From positions 186,001 through 250,000 of the forward strand of contig NZ_CP051305.1 in NCBI RefSeq assembly GCF_024181385.1: a stretch of 64,000 nucleotides of DNA. Reading direction: 5' to 3'. The stretch is from Treponema sp. OMZ 798. GTDB taxonomy: Bacteria; Spirochaetota; Spirochaetia; Treponematales; Treponemataceae. The position numbers and the translations under genes are program-made. Below, one piece after another: positions 28,477-36,759 of the stretch (position 1 is the first letter of the stretch; each line of letters opens with the position of its first letter). Under the pieces are notes generated by a model. It ran no database searches and was not told the DNA's origin. It was given only the letters and a program-made list of their open reading frames with translations.

Positions 28477-28857
28477 ATGGCTACTGTAAAGAAAAGAAAA
28501 GAAAAGAAAAGCATATATGAAGGCAATGTTTATATTCAAGCAACCTTTAATAACACAATTATTACGATAACCGACTTAAAGGGAAATGTTCTTTCATGGG
28601 CATCTTCAGGCGGCTTAGGCTTTGCCGGTGCCAAAAAATCGACACCCTTTGCGGCTCAGACCGTTGCAGAAACAGCTGTACAAAAATGCCAGCCCTACGG
28701 CTTGCATGAGGTTCATGTTTTTGTAAAAGGACCCGGAGTCGGCCGTGAATCGGCTATCAGAACGCTTGGAACAATGGGATTAAAGGTTCGCTCAATCAGC
28801 GATGTAACTCCCATTCCGCACAACGGCTGCCGTCCCAAGAAGACGCGCCGAATATAA
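28477..28857 (+). CDS. rpsK: 30S ribosomal protein S11
   Basis: From ATG 28477 this is 126 residues, [26 protein letters not shown]. The GGAGG at 28461-28465 fits this start; an upstream in-frame TTG at 28459 is rejected because it overlaps that site. Core: [44 protein letters not shown]. Confidence 0.96.
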
Positions 28858-28867
28858 GGAGACGTGA

Positions 28868-29923
28868 ATGGCCCGTAAAAATCTTTTAAAAGGATTTAAG
28901 AAGCCGAAAGGCTTGGAATTTGCTCAGCAAGAATCAACCGAAAGCTATGGTAAGTTTACGGCATCCCCTTTTGAGACAGGTTTTGGAACCACAATCGGAA
29001 ATTGTTTGAGGAGAATTTTATTATCCTCTATTCAAGGTTATGCCATATCGGCAGTGCTTATAACATCGCATGATGCCGACGGAGTACCCCATACGATTTC
29101 AAGTGAGTTTGAAAATATTCCGAATGTCTCTGAAGATACGCTGGAAATTTTGAATAAGCTAAAGCAGATCCGCCTCCGTTTATCGGATGAATCGGAACAA
29201 GGTGACTTTCATTTTGAATTTAAGGGGCCTGCGTCGATAACCAGCAAAGATTTTGCCGTTGAAGGACAGCTTGAAATTTTAGGCGAACCTTTCCATGTTA
29301 TGGAATTGATGAAGGGTGCTAATGTTTCGTTTGATGTTCAAGTAGATTTCGGCCGAGGTTATGTACCGGCAGAAGTTAATGAAAAATACATTGAAATTGT
29401 CGGAACCATTCCGATGGACGCAATCTACGGTCCTGTTCTAAAGGTAAGCTATTCTATTGAACCTTGCCGAGTAGGACAAAGAAACGACTACGATAAGCTC
29501 ATCCTTGAAATTTGGACTGACAGCACAGTCAGACCTGAGGATGTTTTGGGCGAAGCTGCAAAAATTGCAAAAGATCATTTTTCCATCTTTATTAATTTTA
29601 ACGAAAATGATTATCTTGGTGAAGATGAAGATGATGATGAAGAAGCGGCAATAAAGCAGCTTTTAGCAACCTCGATTACTACTCTCGATTTTTCCGTTCG
29701 GGCTAAAAACTGCTTGGACTCTGCCGGTATTAAAACTCTCGGCGAGTTGGCTCAAAAGTCGGAAGATGAGATCGAAAGTATGCGCAATGTCGGCAGAATG
29801 ACTTTGAATGAAATTCATGCTAAGTTAGCGGAATACAATTTGCGCTTGGGTATGACTGATTACAGTCATCTAAAAAATACGATAAAAGTATCAAGACAGA
29901 AGGAAGAAACAGATGAAGCATAA
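28868..29923 (+). CDS. rpoA: RNA polymerase alpha subunit
   Basis: 351 residues. The N-terminal assembly domain holds [32 protein letters not shown] very acidic linker ([11 protein letters not shown], about residues 251-261) leads to the C-terminal domain [26 protein letters not shown], which binds UP elements and activators. rpsD, which lies before rpoA in E. coli and many others, is not here. It overlaps rplQ by 11 bp. Confidence 0.98.
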   Translation: MARKNLLKGFKKPKGLEFAQQESTESYGKFTASPFETGFGTTIGNCLRRILLSSIQGYAISAVLITSHDADGVPHTISSEFENIPNVSEDTLEILNKLKQIRLRLSDESEQGDFHFEFKGPASITSKDFAVEGQLEILGEPFHVMELMKGANVSFDVQVDFGRGYVPAEVNEKYIEIVGTIPMDAIYGPVLKVSYSIEPCRVGQRNDYDKLILEIWTDSTVRPEDVLGEAAKIAKDHFSIFINFNENDYLGEDEDDDEEAAIKQLLATSITTLDFSVRAKNCLDSAGIKTLGELAQKSEDEIESMRNVGRMTLNEIHAKLAEYNLRLGMTDYSHLKNTIKVSRQKEETDEA

Positions 29924-30452
29924 GAACGGCTTTAATCCGCTCTCGCGTACAACTGCACATCGCCGTGCTTTGCACCGAAATATGGTTACATCGCTATTTA
30001 AGTACGAGCGGATTACGACAACAAAACAAAAAGCGATGGAAGTACGCCGAACTGCGGAAAAATTGATTACCCGCTCAAAGGTTGATACGTTCAACAACCG
30101 AAGGCATGCTGCAAAGTATATCTGGGATGATGATATTGTAAAAAAACTATTCAGCGATATCGGTCCTAGAATGAAAGACAGAAACGGCGGTTACACCCGG
30201 ATCTTAAAAATCGGCTTCCGTGAAGGCGATGCAGCTGATGTTGCTATCTTGGAACTTGTAGACTATGACTTTGAAAAAAAGGAAAAGGATACAAAGAAAA
30301 AAGATGATTCAAAAAAATCCGATGACAAGAAAGCTTCCAAAAAAGAAGCAGGCTTTAAATCATCAAAGAGTGAATCTGAACACAAAAAGAATACCGACCA
30401 GGTAGTAGATAGTTCATCAAATCGGAGGTACAACCGTGTCAAAGGCTCATAG
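29913..30452 (+). CDS. rplQ: 50S ribosomal protein L17 with extended charged C-terminus
   Basis: 179 residues. The first 118 or so are a normal L17 ([37 protein letters not shown] and [24 protein letters not shown]). The last 60 are a low-complexity Lys/Asp/Ser tail ([19 protein letters not shown]), absent from the usual 116-127-residue protein. Overlaps rpoA upstream and the zinc-ribbon gene downstream. Confidence 0.95.
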   Translation: MKHKNGFNPLSRTTAHRRALHRNMVTSLFKYERITTTKQKAMEVRRTAEKLITRSKVDTFNNRRHAAKYIWDDDIVKKLFSDIGPRMKDRNGGYTRILKIGFREGDAADVAILELVDYDFEKKEKDTKKKDDSKKSDDKKASKKEAGFKSSKSESEHKKNTDQVVDSSSNRRYNRVKGS

Positions 30453-30651
30453 AGGTAAGGGTATCCGCGCAGAGCAAAACCGCGGACGCGGGGTATGCCC
30501 CGTATGTAACAAAACCGGAATCAAAGTTTTATACGAACAAGAGATTAACGGTGCAAAATCAAAGATCTGCAAAATATGCAGAGCAAACATCAAGAATAAA
30601 AAGGCTGCCGAACCATCTGCAGAAAAACCGGCTGAAGCATCGGCCGAATAA
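30436..30651 (+). CDS. Small zinc-ribbon protein at the end of the ribosomal operon, function unknown
   Basis: 71 residues from GTG 30436, with an AATCGGAGGT site inside rplQ and a 17-bp overlap with it. Two CxxC knuckles (C21/C24 in CPVC and C45/C48 in CKIC) form a probable zinc ribbon flanked by a basic N-terminus ([18 protein letters not shown]). An Ala/Pro/Glu tail ends it. Tight coupling to rplQ and the basic, zinc-binding character suggest an rRNA- or ribosome-associated protein. I do not recognise a named family. Confidence 0.8.
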   Translation: MSKAHRGKGIRAEQNRGRGVCPVCNKTGIKVLYEQEINGAKSKICKICRANIKNKKAAEPSAEKPAEASAE

Positions 30652-30674
30652 ATTATTAAGCCTTTTTTGCACAA

Positions 30675-30702
30675 CGCCCGCCTTGGATGCGGGCGTTTTT
30701 TT
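30675..30702 (+). terminator. Terminator of the ribosomal operon
   Basis: CGCCCGC (30675-30681), loop of seven, GCGGGCG (30689-30695), then seven T. It closes the tuf-to-zinc-ribbon transcription unit. Confidence 0.95.
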
Positions 30703-31063
30703 ATATCTCTATGTTTTTTCCATGGAGATTAGTGATACATTCCTGCATATATTTTTCATCATGTTCCTTGTAAATAGGATAGGTCTTTTTGATTTTTTTT
30801 AGGTCCTCGTATGGCGGACATTTTTTTCCTCTGTAATTTTGATCTAACCATTCTTCTGAAACCTTATAGCCTCTTTTGTGCATCTCTTCCATTACCAGTT
30901 TATGGTATTGAAAAAGTTTGTACGGTGAATATAAAAATACATAGTCTACTACAGAATGCTTTTTCCCCCAGCCGTTTCCTCGTAATGCACAGCATTCTCT
31001 GTGCTGGCCTAATAGCTGCTGTGTCGGTAGTCTTTGTATCAGGTCTTGGTGCCATAGTCTCAT
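30701..31063 (-). CDS. Pyrimidine-dimer DNA glycosylase-like protein (T4 endonuclease V family)
   Basis: 120 residues. The N-terminus MRLWHQDLIQRLPTQQLLGQHRECCALRGNGWGKKH matches the Pyr_excise family, relatives of T4 DenV that cut the glycosyl bond of UV-induced dimers. The Arg and Glu of the HREC segment correspond to the conserved R-E pair used in DenV. The rest is shorter than in T4, typical of the bacterial subfamily. It is convergent with the ribosomal operon, and its stop codon lies at the T run of that operon's terminator. Upstream (31108-31216) lies an array of four evenly spaced repeats. Confidence 0.82.
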   Translation of the reverse strand: MRLWHQDLIQRLPTQQLLGQHRECCALRGNGWGKKHSVVDYVFLYSPYKLFQYHKLVMEEMHKRGYKVSEEWLDQNYRGKKCPPYEDLKKIKKTYPIYKEHDEKYMQECITNLHGKNIEI

Positions 31064-31107
31064 TTTTTAACACTCTATGATATTTTTTGTTTTATGTAGA
31101 AACTGTA

Positions 31108-31216
31108 TCACAAAATTCCGGCCTTTTTCAAGCATTTTTTCACAAAATTCCGGTAAAAATTATTAAAAAAAATCACAAAATTCCGACTATTTTTGACTTT
31201 ATTTTCACAAAATTCT
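31108..31216. repeat. Four evenly spaced copies of TCACAAAATTCCG
   Basis: Copies start at 31108, 31140, 31173 and 31205 (the last ends in CT instead of CCG), i.e. spaced 32, 33 and 32 bp, close to three helical turns. The spacers are unrelated and AT-rich. The fourth copy lies between the -35 and -10 of a plus-strand promoter. The layout suggests a cooperative DNA-binding protein. Confidence 0.8.
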
Positions 31217-31221
31217 ATATT
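31193..31221 (+). promoter_or_regulatory. Promoter for a candidate small RNA
   Basis: TTGACT (31193-31198), 17-bp spacer, TATATT (31216-31221). The spacer contains the last TCACAAAATTC repeat. No gene follows; two hairpins do. Confidence 0.6.
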
Positions 31222-31227
31222 TTATTC

Positions 31228-31313
31228 TTCTATTAAGGCAACTGCACCGGAATGTTTCTGAAGCGGTTGCCTTCTTTCTGTGCGAAATTTTAAACAAAAT
31301 TTCGCACATTTTT
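31228..31313 (+). ncRNA. Candidate small RNA made of two hairpins
   Basis: Starting at the predicted transcription start, the first hairpin pairs AAGGCAACTGC (31235-31245) with GCGGTTGCCTT (31263-31273). The second pairs TGTGCGAAATTTT (31279-31291) with AAAATTTCGCACA (31296-31308) and is followed by T5, a good intrinsic terminator. There is no open frame of note. An alternative reading is that these are just terminators of an unseen transcript. Confidence 0.5.
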
Positions 31314-31321
31314 CAAAAAAG

Positions 31322-31455
31322 GGCAAACGCATCATGGGGTTAAATAAAATAGCAAAAAAATAGGCTGTGAATACCCCTCTTGCAGCCGCATAGCGGCGAA
31401 AGGCGGGTTGAACAGCCTACGTTTTTTGCGAGGATAAAACGATGATGTGTTTGCC
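31322..31455. other. Long rod-like inverted-repeat structure, possible structured RNA
   Basis: GGCAAACGCATCAT (31322-31335) pairs with ATGATGTGTTTGCC (31442-31455). Inside, GCAAAAAAATAGGCTGT (31352-31368) pairs with ACAGCCTACGTTTTTTGC (31412-31429), and GCCGC-ATA-GCGGC (31385-31397) forms a tight tip. The result is a 134-base rod with one large internal bubble, an outline reminiscent of 6S RNA but shorter. It has no clear promoter and no protein-coding frame. It may instead be a repeated intergenic element. Confidence 0.45.
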
Positions 31456-31469
31456 GCTATATTCTCCGA

Positions 31470-31498
31470 TTGACAAAGACTTCCATAATAAATAAAAT
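31470..31498 (+). promoter_or_regulatory. Promoter of the PHP phosphatase gene
   Basis: TTGACA (31470-31475), 17-bp spacer, TAAAAT (31493-31498). The predicted start point is at the ATG 31506, so the transcript is probably leaderless. Confidence 0.75.
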
Positions 31499-31505
31499 TA
31501 TGTTG

Positions 31506-32339
31506 ATGAAAGAAAGCAACTTAATAAGCAATTTCCACACCCATACTTATTTGTGTAAACATGCTGACGGCAGGCCCGTCGATTATGTAAAAGAAGCTAT
31601 AAAGGACGGCTGTTCGGCCCTAGGTTTTTCGGACCATTGCCCCTATCCCGATTCTTCATGGGATTATTGCCGTATGGGAGAGTATGAGATAAATCTCTAT
31701 AAGAGCATGGTGGAGGAAGCCGTTATTGATGCGCCCTTCCCGGTATATTTCGGCTTTGAGTGCGAGTGGCATCCTCGCTATAAGAACTGGTACAAGGATT
31801 TTTTAAGAGGAGAAATGAAATCCGATTTTTTGGTTTTGGGTTCCCACTGGTATGATTCTGAAGGAGTATTGGAATATGCACCTAATCTTACAAAAAAAGA
31901 ACTTTTCGGATATATAGATTTTACAATTGACGGGATGAGATCCGGGCTTTATAATTTTTTGGCTCACCCCGATCTTTTTTTGGCGAATGTTTCAAAGATA
32001 GATGCCGATCACATGGCTTGCTCCAAAGCTTTGATTCAGGCAGCTATTGATCTTGATATGCCTATAGAAATAAACGGTTACGGCACTTTTAAAAGAAAGA
32101 TTGAACGTGCCGGAGCTGATGAGTTTATTTACCCTGTCCGGCAGTTTTGGGAGCTTGCTTGGGATATGGGGGCAAGAATTATCTGTAATTCCGATGCTCA
32201 TTTTCCTGAGCATACTATTTTGGGCTGTAGGAATGCAATAGCTTTTGCTAAGAGTATAGGAATTAAGCCCATAGATCCGGCTAAAGCCCTGGGTTTTGAA
32301 TATTTGGACTCTTCTAAACTTATAGCAGCCAATGAATAA
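31506..32339 (+). CDS. PHP-domain phosphoesterase (histidinol-phosphatase-like)
   Basis: 277 residues from ATG 31506; upstream in-frame TTG 31470 is the -35 box and ATG 31500 lies ahead of the expected transcript start. Metal-binding PHP motifs are present: FHTHTYLCKHADG near the start, GFSDHCPYP, GSHWYDSEG, AHPDLF and NSDAHFPEH. The family includes histidinol phosphatase HisJ/HisK; no other his gene is nearby, so the substrate is open. It has no Shine-Dalgarno site, in line with a leaderless mRNA. It overlaps the acylphosphatase gene by 8 bp. Confidence 0.85.
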   Translation: MKESNLISNFHTHTYLCKHADGRPVDYVKEAIKDGCSALGFSDHCPYPDSSWDYCRMGEYEINLYKSMVEEAVIDAPFPVYFGFECEWHPRYKNWYKDFLRGEMKSDFLVLGSHWYDSEGVLEYAPNLTKKELFGYIDFTIDGMRSGLYNFLAHPDLFLANVSKIDADHMACSKALIQAAIDLDMPIEINGYGTFKRKIERAGADEFIYPVRQFWELAWDMGARIICNSDAHFPEHTILGCRNAIAFAKSIGIKPIDPAKALGFEYLDSSKLIAANE

Positions 32340-32616
32340 AGAAAATTTGAGAGCTCTTCATATTATAGTCAAGGGCAGGGTTCAAGGTGTGGGCTTCCGT
32401 TATTGGACGCGTTCTCTTGCAAGGAGCCTTAAAGTAAAAGGTTGGGTGTGCAATCGTGCAGATTACTCGGTAGAGATTCTTGCAGAAGCCGATACGGAAA
32501 CTCTCGGAGAATTTGTTTATGCTCTCAAACACGAGCATCCCTATGCCCGTGTTGAAAGCCTTAGTTCCGAAGAAGTTCAGGTGAAAGGATATGCTGACTT
32601 CCGAATTGAAGTATAA
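32332..32616 (+). CDS. acyP: Acylphosphatase
   Basis: 94 residues with the active-site loop GRVQGVGFRYWTRSLA (Arg of GFR binds the phosphate) and the catalytic Asn in KGWVCNRADYSVEI. It hydrolyses acyl phosphates. It overlaps the PHP gene by 8 bp, so the two are co-translated. Confidence 0.95.
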   Translation: MNKENLRALHIIVKGRVQGVGFRYWTRSLARSLKVKGWVCNRADYSVEILAEADTETLGEFVYALKHEHPYARVESLSSEEVQVKGYADFRIEV

Positions 32617-32654
32617 TAAACTTAAACCTACATTCAAACATCTTAAATAAAAGT

Positions 32655-33983
32655 TTATTCTACCTTATCGTGCTTTTCGCCGCGAGTAACCCTTCCCATC
32701 ATAAGCCAGGCAAGAAGGAAAAAACATGCACAGTATACAAAGACTGCTCTGTGGCCTGCAAAGTCGATTATAAGACCTGCAAGGAAGGGAGCTATTATTG
32801 CAGCTCCTTGAGAAAAGGTATAGTATAAACCTGTGTAAAGACCTATGTGTGAAAAGCCCGCCATTTGCCAAAGCATTGGGAAGGAGTTTGCTATTATGCA
32901 GATCCAAAAAATACCGAAGATAAACATCATACCCCAAAAAAGATATTTTATTTGTCCTCCGGCAAGTCCTAGGATGGAGGCAATTTCGGTTAAAAAGAAT
33001 TGAGCTAGACACAAGCTTGCAACAACGACCAAGGCGATTCTTATCATTCTTTTTCGTCCCCACTTACTTGCTGCATAGCCCATTGGAATGGCCGATAGGG
33101 CTGAGGCTATGCCTACCATTCCTGCCGCAAAGGCTCCCTGACCTGTTGATACGCCGAAATTTTTTATGCTGTACTCGGCGATATAGGGCAGCATTCCTTG
33201 ATAACCTAGGAACCATAAAAAAAGCGAAACAAGAACAAAGAGGGCGCTCTTATCAGGCTTTTCTTCTCCTTCAATTTTTCTGCCTGCCAATACGGTTTTC
33301 ATTGCCTGTATAAATGGAACTTTTTTTTCTTCTTCTTTTTCGGGAGAATCGGGAGGCGGAACATTCTTTTCTTTTACGAAGAGAAAGAGCATTAGGGTTG
33401 CAAGGATTACCAAAAGACCTGCTGCAGGAAAAGAAAGAACATCCTTTGTGTGACCTATAATGGGCAGGACTGTATCTACGTCCATTAAACGGGCTAAAAA
33501 TAAGGTTCCCACTATTGCTGCAATGTTTCCCATAGTATTTATAACTCCGTTGCCTTGCGAGCGGAATTCGGCAGGAACAATGTCAGGCATTAAGGCGATA
33601 ACGGGGCCCCGCACCGATTGTTTAAATAAATTTAATAGAGCTAAAACTATAACCAATGAGGCCAACGAGGTTTTTGCTGCATATGGAATAAAGCTAAAAG
33701 AAATTGCAGACAATGGAAGCAAAATTATAATCCACGGCATTCTCCTTCCTATTTTTGTCCGTGTTCGATCCGACCATGCCGAAACGATGGGGATTAATAA
33801 TATTGCCAAAACATTATCAAGCGACATCAACATTCCGACAAGCCATTTGAATGGAATATAACGGCTTAAAAAAATCGTTACATAGCTGTCATACAATGGA
33901 TCCATAAGTCCCATCGTAAAAAAACCTGCTCCGATCAAAAAAGTTATCGGAAGGTATTTTCTAAATCCGTCTTGTGGTTTCAT
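32655..33983 (-). CDS. MFS transporter (GPH/SLC45-like sugar carrier type)
   Basis: 442 residues with twelve membrane segments. Motifs of the glycoside-pentoside-hexuronide/SLC45-like group are SAWSDRTRTKIGRRMPWIIILLP after the second helix and GYAASKWGRKRMIRIAL after the eighth. A central cytoplasmic loop carries PPPDSPEKEEEKK. Substrate is unknown; sugars are likely. An AAGGAG site precedes the start. It is divergent from the glpQ-like gene. Confidence 0.85.
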   Translation of the reverse strand: MKPQDGFRKYLPITFLIGAGFFTMGLMDPLYDSYVTIFLSRYIPFKWLVGMLMSLDNVLAILLIPIVSAWSDRTRTKIGRRMPWIIILLPLSAISFSFIPYAAKTSLASLVIVLALLNLFKQSVRGPVIALMPDIVPAEFRSQGNGVINTMGNIAAIVGTLFLARLMDVDTVLPIIGHTKDVLSFPAAGLLVILATLMLFLFVKEKNVPPPDSPEKEEEKKVPFIQAMKTVLAGRKIEGEEKPDKSALFVLVSLFLWFLGYQGMLPYIAEYSIKNFGVSTGQGAFAAGMVGIASALSAIPMGYAASKWGRKRMIRIALVVVASLCLAQFFLTEIASILGLAGGQIKYLFWGMMFIFGIFWICIIANSFPMLWQMAGFSHIGLYTGLYYTFSQGAAIIAPFLAGLIIDFAGHRAVFVYCACFFLLAWLMMGRVTRGEKHDKVE

Positions 33984-34080
33984 AGTTTCTCCTTATGTAA
34001 TACACTTAACAGTATAACCTATATTTGGTATAATCTCTATAGTAAAAATAAAAATTATTTCATTTATGAGGAAAAGAAAT

Positions 34081-34863
34081 ATGCATAAAGAAATTTTACC
34101 TAATGCAAAAAGGCCTCTTTTGTTTGGCCATAGGGGTGTTCCGAGTCTTGTGCCCGAAAATACAATTGCCTCATTTAAGAAGGCTGTAGAGATGGGTATC
34201 CCCGGAGTCGAATTGGATGTGCATTTAACCAAGACCGGAGAACTTGTTGTTATTCATGATTCCTCAATTAAGCGCACCGGAAGAATCTATGAAAATGGAA
34301 GGCTTATTGAGGCTCCGGATTTGAAAGTTGAAGATTTATCTTGGGAAGAATTACAAAAATACGACTTCGGTCTTTGGTTTTCAAAAGAATATGAGGGAGA
34401 AAGGCTACCATTGCTGTACAATGTGCTTAAGCTTTTAGGTTCCGATATCTATGTCGATATAGAAATTAAAATAGATAACTTAAAATACAAGGGTGTTGTA
34501 GAAAAAACTTATCAGGTTTTGCAGGATATTTTAAAAATTCTGCCTGAAAATCCGCATAGATTTTTGGTTTCTTCTTTTAATCCCTTTGCAATAAGATATT
34601 TTTCAAAGATATGTTCCTATATTCCTACTGCCTTAATCTATGACAACCATCCCAATACTCCCTTCTTTTTAAAAAAGGGCAGGGGACTGTTATTTTGTAA
34701 ACCTGATATTTTAAAGCCTTCTTATAAATGCTTTACTAAAAAGAGAAATAAAGAAGCTTGGTGCTGGACTGTTGACGATAAGGAAAAGGCCGCGGAGCTT
34801 ATCAAAAAAGGAGTAAGCGGAATTACTTCTAATAGGCCTCAGGATATAAAGGAGATTTTATAA
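34081..34863 (+). CDS. glpQ: Glycerophosphodiester phosphodiesterase
   Basis: 260 residues from ATG 34081, which follows GAGGAAAAG at the right distance; the ATG at 34066 is the start of that site and rejected. The catalytic signature is complete: LFGHRGVPSLVPENT (His/Arg/Glu), GVELDVHLTKTGELVVIHD (Glu, Asp, second His) and the C-terminal CWTVDDKEKAAELI. No signal peptide, so a cytoplasmic enzyme, unlike the periplasmic GlpQ of some spirochaetes. A promoter (TTAACA, 17 bp, TATAAT near 34030) precedes it. Its 3' end overlaps the convergent panE-like gene by 6 bp. Confidence 0.9.
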   Translation: MHKEILPNAKRPLLFGHRGVPSLVPENTIASFKKAVEMGIPGVELDVHLTKTGELVVIHDSSIKRTGRIYENGRLIEAPDLKVEDLSWEELQKYDFGLWFSKEYEGERLPLLYNVLKLLGSDIYVDIEIKIDNLKYKGVVEKTYQVLQDILKILPENPHRFLVSSFNPFAIRYFSKICSYIPTALIYDNHPNTPFFLKKGRGLLFCKPDILKPSYKCFTKKRNKEAWCWTVDDKEKAAELIKKGVSGITSNRPQDIKEIL

Positions 34864-35730
34864 ATTCTTTAAAACAAGATTAAGGTTTTCTTTTAGTTTT
34901 TGCATTTCTTTAGGAGCCTTCATTGAATGGCGGTACATAAACTTATTTCCGAATTCGCTCTTATATGTTAGTTTTAAGATGAAGGCGATAAGAAAAAGAG
35001 GACAAATTGTAACAAGATAAAATTTATTGGGCGAAAGCATTTTCCGTTTTGCCAAGAGCCTAAAATTATCCCTCATCGTTTTACCCGCTTCGTACATAAT
35101 TTTTTTGTTTAAGTATACTGTTTCAGGTTCATCGCTTTTATAATAAGCATCCGCAAGCGGAACGACCATTGCAAGATGGGAAAGCTGCCAATTATGCATA
35201 TCGGGGACAATCTGATAAGGAATTCTGCTCTTTTTAAAAAGAGAGGCTAGAAGTTTTGATCGTTCAGTGTGTTTGCCGTCTTTTTCCCCGAATGTTGTAG
35301 GCTGAATAAGACGGGGAGTGAGAGCTGCATCCAAGATACCGTCATCAATACTGCCGCCTGCTCCCGGAAAGGCCGGTAGAATTTTCCCTTTTCCGCAAAG
35401 TTTTTCAAGCTCGGCATAGGGGCTTATGGTATTTACCATTGTAACGATGGTTTTACTCTTGTTTTCTTTTAATTCGGTCAATGCTTCTTTTAAGTTATCT
35501 TCACGGACGGTCAAAAAAATAAAATCATAGATATCATCATCAAAAACTTTTTCAAGCACTTTCACATTTACAGTTTTTATTTTATTTTTTTCAAAATAGG
35601 ATAGACCTTTTTCTTTTATCTCCTGCAAACGGCTTCCCCTTGCATAAATTGAAACATCAGAGCCTCCTTTTGAAAAATAAACCGCATATAAACTGCCTAT
35701 AACCCCGGCCCCATAAATTAAAATTTTCAT
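34858..35730 (-). CDS. Ketopantoate reductase family protein (PanE/ApbA)
   Basis: 290 residues. A Rossmann NAD(P) site opens the protein (ILIYGAGVIGSLYAVYFSKGGSDVSIYARG), then FLTVREDNLKEAL and VVPLADAYYKSDE. The catalytic Lys of classical PanE (helix after the NADP domain) is not obvious, and the C-terminus has an unusual hydrophobic stretch (FYLVTICPLFLIAFILKLTY). It may therefore be a related oxidoreductase rather than the pantothenate enzyme. It follows the GNAT gene by 9 bp. Confidence 0.78.
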   Translation of the reverse strand: MKILIYGAGVIGSLYAVYFSKGGSDVSIYARGSRLQEIKEKGLSYFEKNKIKTVNVKVLEKVFDDDIYDFIFLTVREDNLKEALTELKENKSKTIVTMVNTISPYAELEKLCGKGKILPAFPGAGGSIDDGILDAALTPRLIQPTTFGEKDGKHTERSKLLASLFKKSRIPYQIVPDMHNWQLSHLAMVVPLADAYYKSDEPETVYLNKKIMYEAGKTMRDNFRLLAKRKMLSPNKFYLVTICPLFLIAFILKLTYKSEFGNKFMYRHSMKAPKEMQKLKENLNLVLKNL

Positions 35731-35739
35731 TTGTACAGC

Positions 35740-36255
35740 TTACTCCATGTTCATTGTATAAATATTTGATTCAAATTCCATATCGGTACCGCGTTTTTTA
35801 AATGTTTGTGTCTCTTTTATTTTTAATCCGCATTTTTCCATCACTCGGCACGAGGCCTTATTTTCTTTTGCAACTGTACAATAAAAATTACGCACGCCGA
35901 ATGAGTACGCAAAATTTATCAAAGCTTTTACCATCTCGGTTGCAAGTCCTTTGCCCCACAACTCTTTTTTTACCGTATAGCCGAAACCCCAATGACCCTT
36001 TGGTCCTTCCGTCCCTAAACAGCAGGTTGCAACGGGTTCGCCCGTATTTTTGCAAACAGCAATAAAAGGATATTCATCTTCCCATTCGTCTATATCGTAA
36101 ATTACCTTTCTAAGTTCATCGCCGTTTTTATACGGTGCATCTGCAAGATACTTTCCGTTTTCAGGATCACCCCAAAGCTTTGCTGCAAAATCTGCATCGT
36201 CAAGTGTCATGCTGCGTAAAATAAGTCTTTCCGTTTCTATATCTTTTGTTTTCAT
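35740..36255 (-). CDS. GNAT acetyltransferase (RimJ/RimL-like)
   Basis: 171 residues. ETERLILRSMTLDDADFAAKLWGDPENGKYL, the acetyl-CoA loop GFGYTVKKELWGKGLATEMVKALINFAF and CRVMEKCGLKIKET are typical of RimJ/RimL-like N-acetyltransferases. It overlaps the end of the Rrf2 gene by 4 bp, so it is co-transcribed with that regulator. Confidence 0.88.
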   Translation of the reverse strand: MKTKDIETERLILRSMTLDDADFAAKLWGDPENGKYLADAPYKNGDELRKVIYDIDEWEDEYPFIAVCKNTGEPVATCCLGTEGPKGHWGFGYTVKKELWGKGLATEMVKALINFAYSFGVRNFYCTVAKENKASCRVMEKCGLKIKETQTFKKRGTDMEFESNIYTMNME

Positions 36256-36686
36256 TTGTACTCCATGTTTTTTATTTTATTTAAAATGGCTTGCAGGGTA
36301 AATGAATTTAATTTTTTTTCGAGGGCGGTTTGCGCGTCTATAAAGTAGCCGTCAAGTAAAAAATTTATTCTTTGTGCAACAGGGCATTCGTTTGGAGGTG
36401 TATCATGTATTTTAAAAAGTTTACCGTCTTTTACGGATTCTACTGCATTAAAGATATCGAGGAAGGTGATTTGGTTTGCATTTTTTTTTAATGCGATACC
36501 GCCTGTCCCTTGAGTAATTTCTATAAGTCCGGCATCTTTTAACGCACTCATAAGTTTGCGTATAACTACCGGATTTGTCTTTACACTTTCGGCAAGAAAA
36601 TCGCTGGTTACCTTACACTTATCTTTAAAGAATTCCACGCAGAGTAGGATATGAATTGACACCGAAAATTTTGTTCCTATTTGCAT
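36252..36686 (-). CDS. Rrf2-family transcriptional regulator
   Basis: 144 residues, an Rrf2 winged helix (KFSVSIHILLCVEFFKDKCKVTSDFLAESVKTNPVVIRKLMSALKDAGLIEI) and the beta-wing GTGGIALKKNANQITFLDIFNAVE. A single region PPNECPVAQR carries one Cys only, so it lacks the three-cysteine Fe-S set of IscR/NsrR. A 12-bp perfect inverted repeat covers its own promoter, and a related palindrome lies at the next gene upstream, a likely target. Confidence 0.9.
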   Translation of the reverse strand: MQIGTKFSVSIHILLCVEFFKDKCKVTSDFLAESVKTNPVVIRKLMSALKDAGLIEITQGTGGIALKKNANQITFLDIFNAVESVKDGKLFKIHDTPPNECPVAQRINFLLDGYFIDAQTALEKKLNSFTLQAILNKIKNMEYK

Positions 36687-36699
36687 AAGCCGTCCTGAT

Positions 36700-36735
36700 C
36701 TTATATAGTTTATACTAAAACTATATAAGATACAA
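36700..36735 (-). promoter_or_regulatory. Promoter and palindromic operator of the Rrf2 regulator gene
   Basis: CTTATATAGTTT (36700-36711) and AAACTATATAAG (36718-36729) are a perfect 12-bp inverted repeat with a 6-bp centre. On the minus strand TTGTAT (36735-36730), 17 bp, TAAACT (36712-36707) is a plausible promoter fully covered by it. Autorepression is the simple reading. Confidence 0.7.
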
Positions 36736-36759
36736 TAGGGCGGACGGCTGATGGAGCTT

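Noticed and set aside
31108..31216. CRISPR array
   Set aside because: The repeats are only 13 bp with about 20-bp spacers, the fourth is degenerate, and no cas gene is near.
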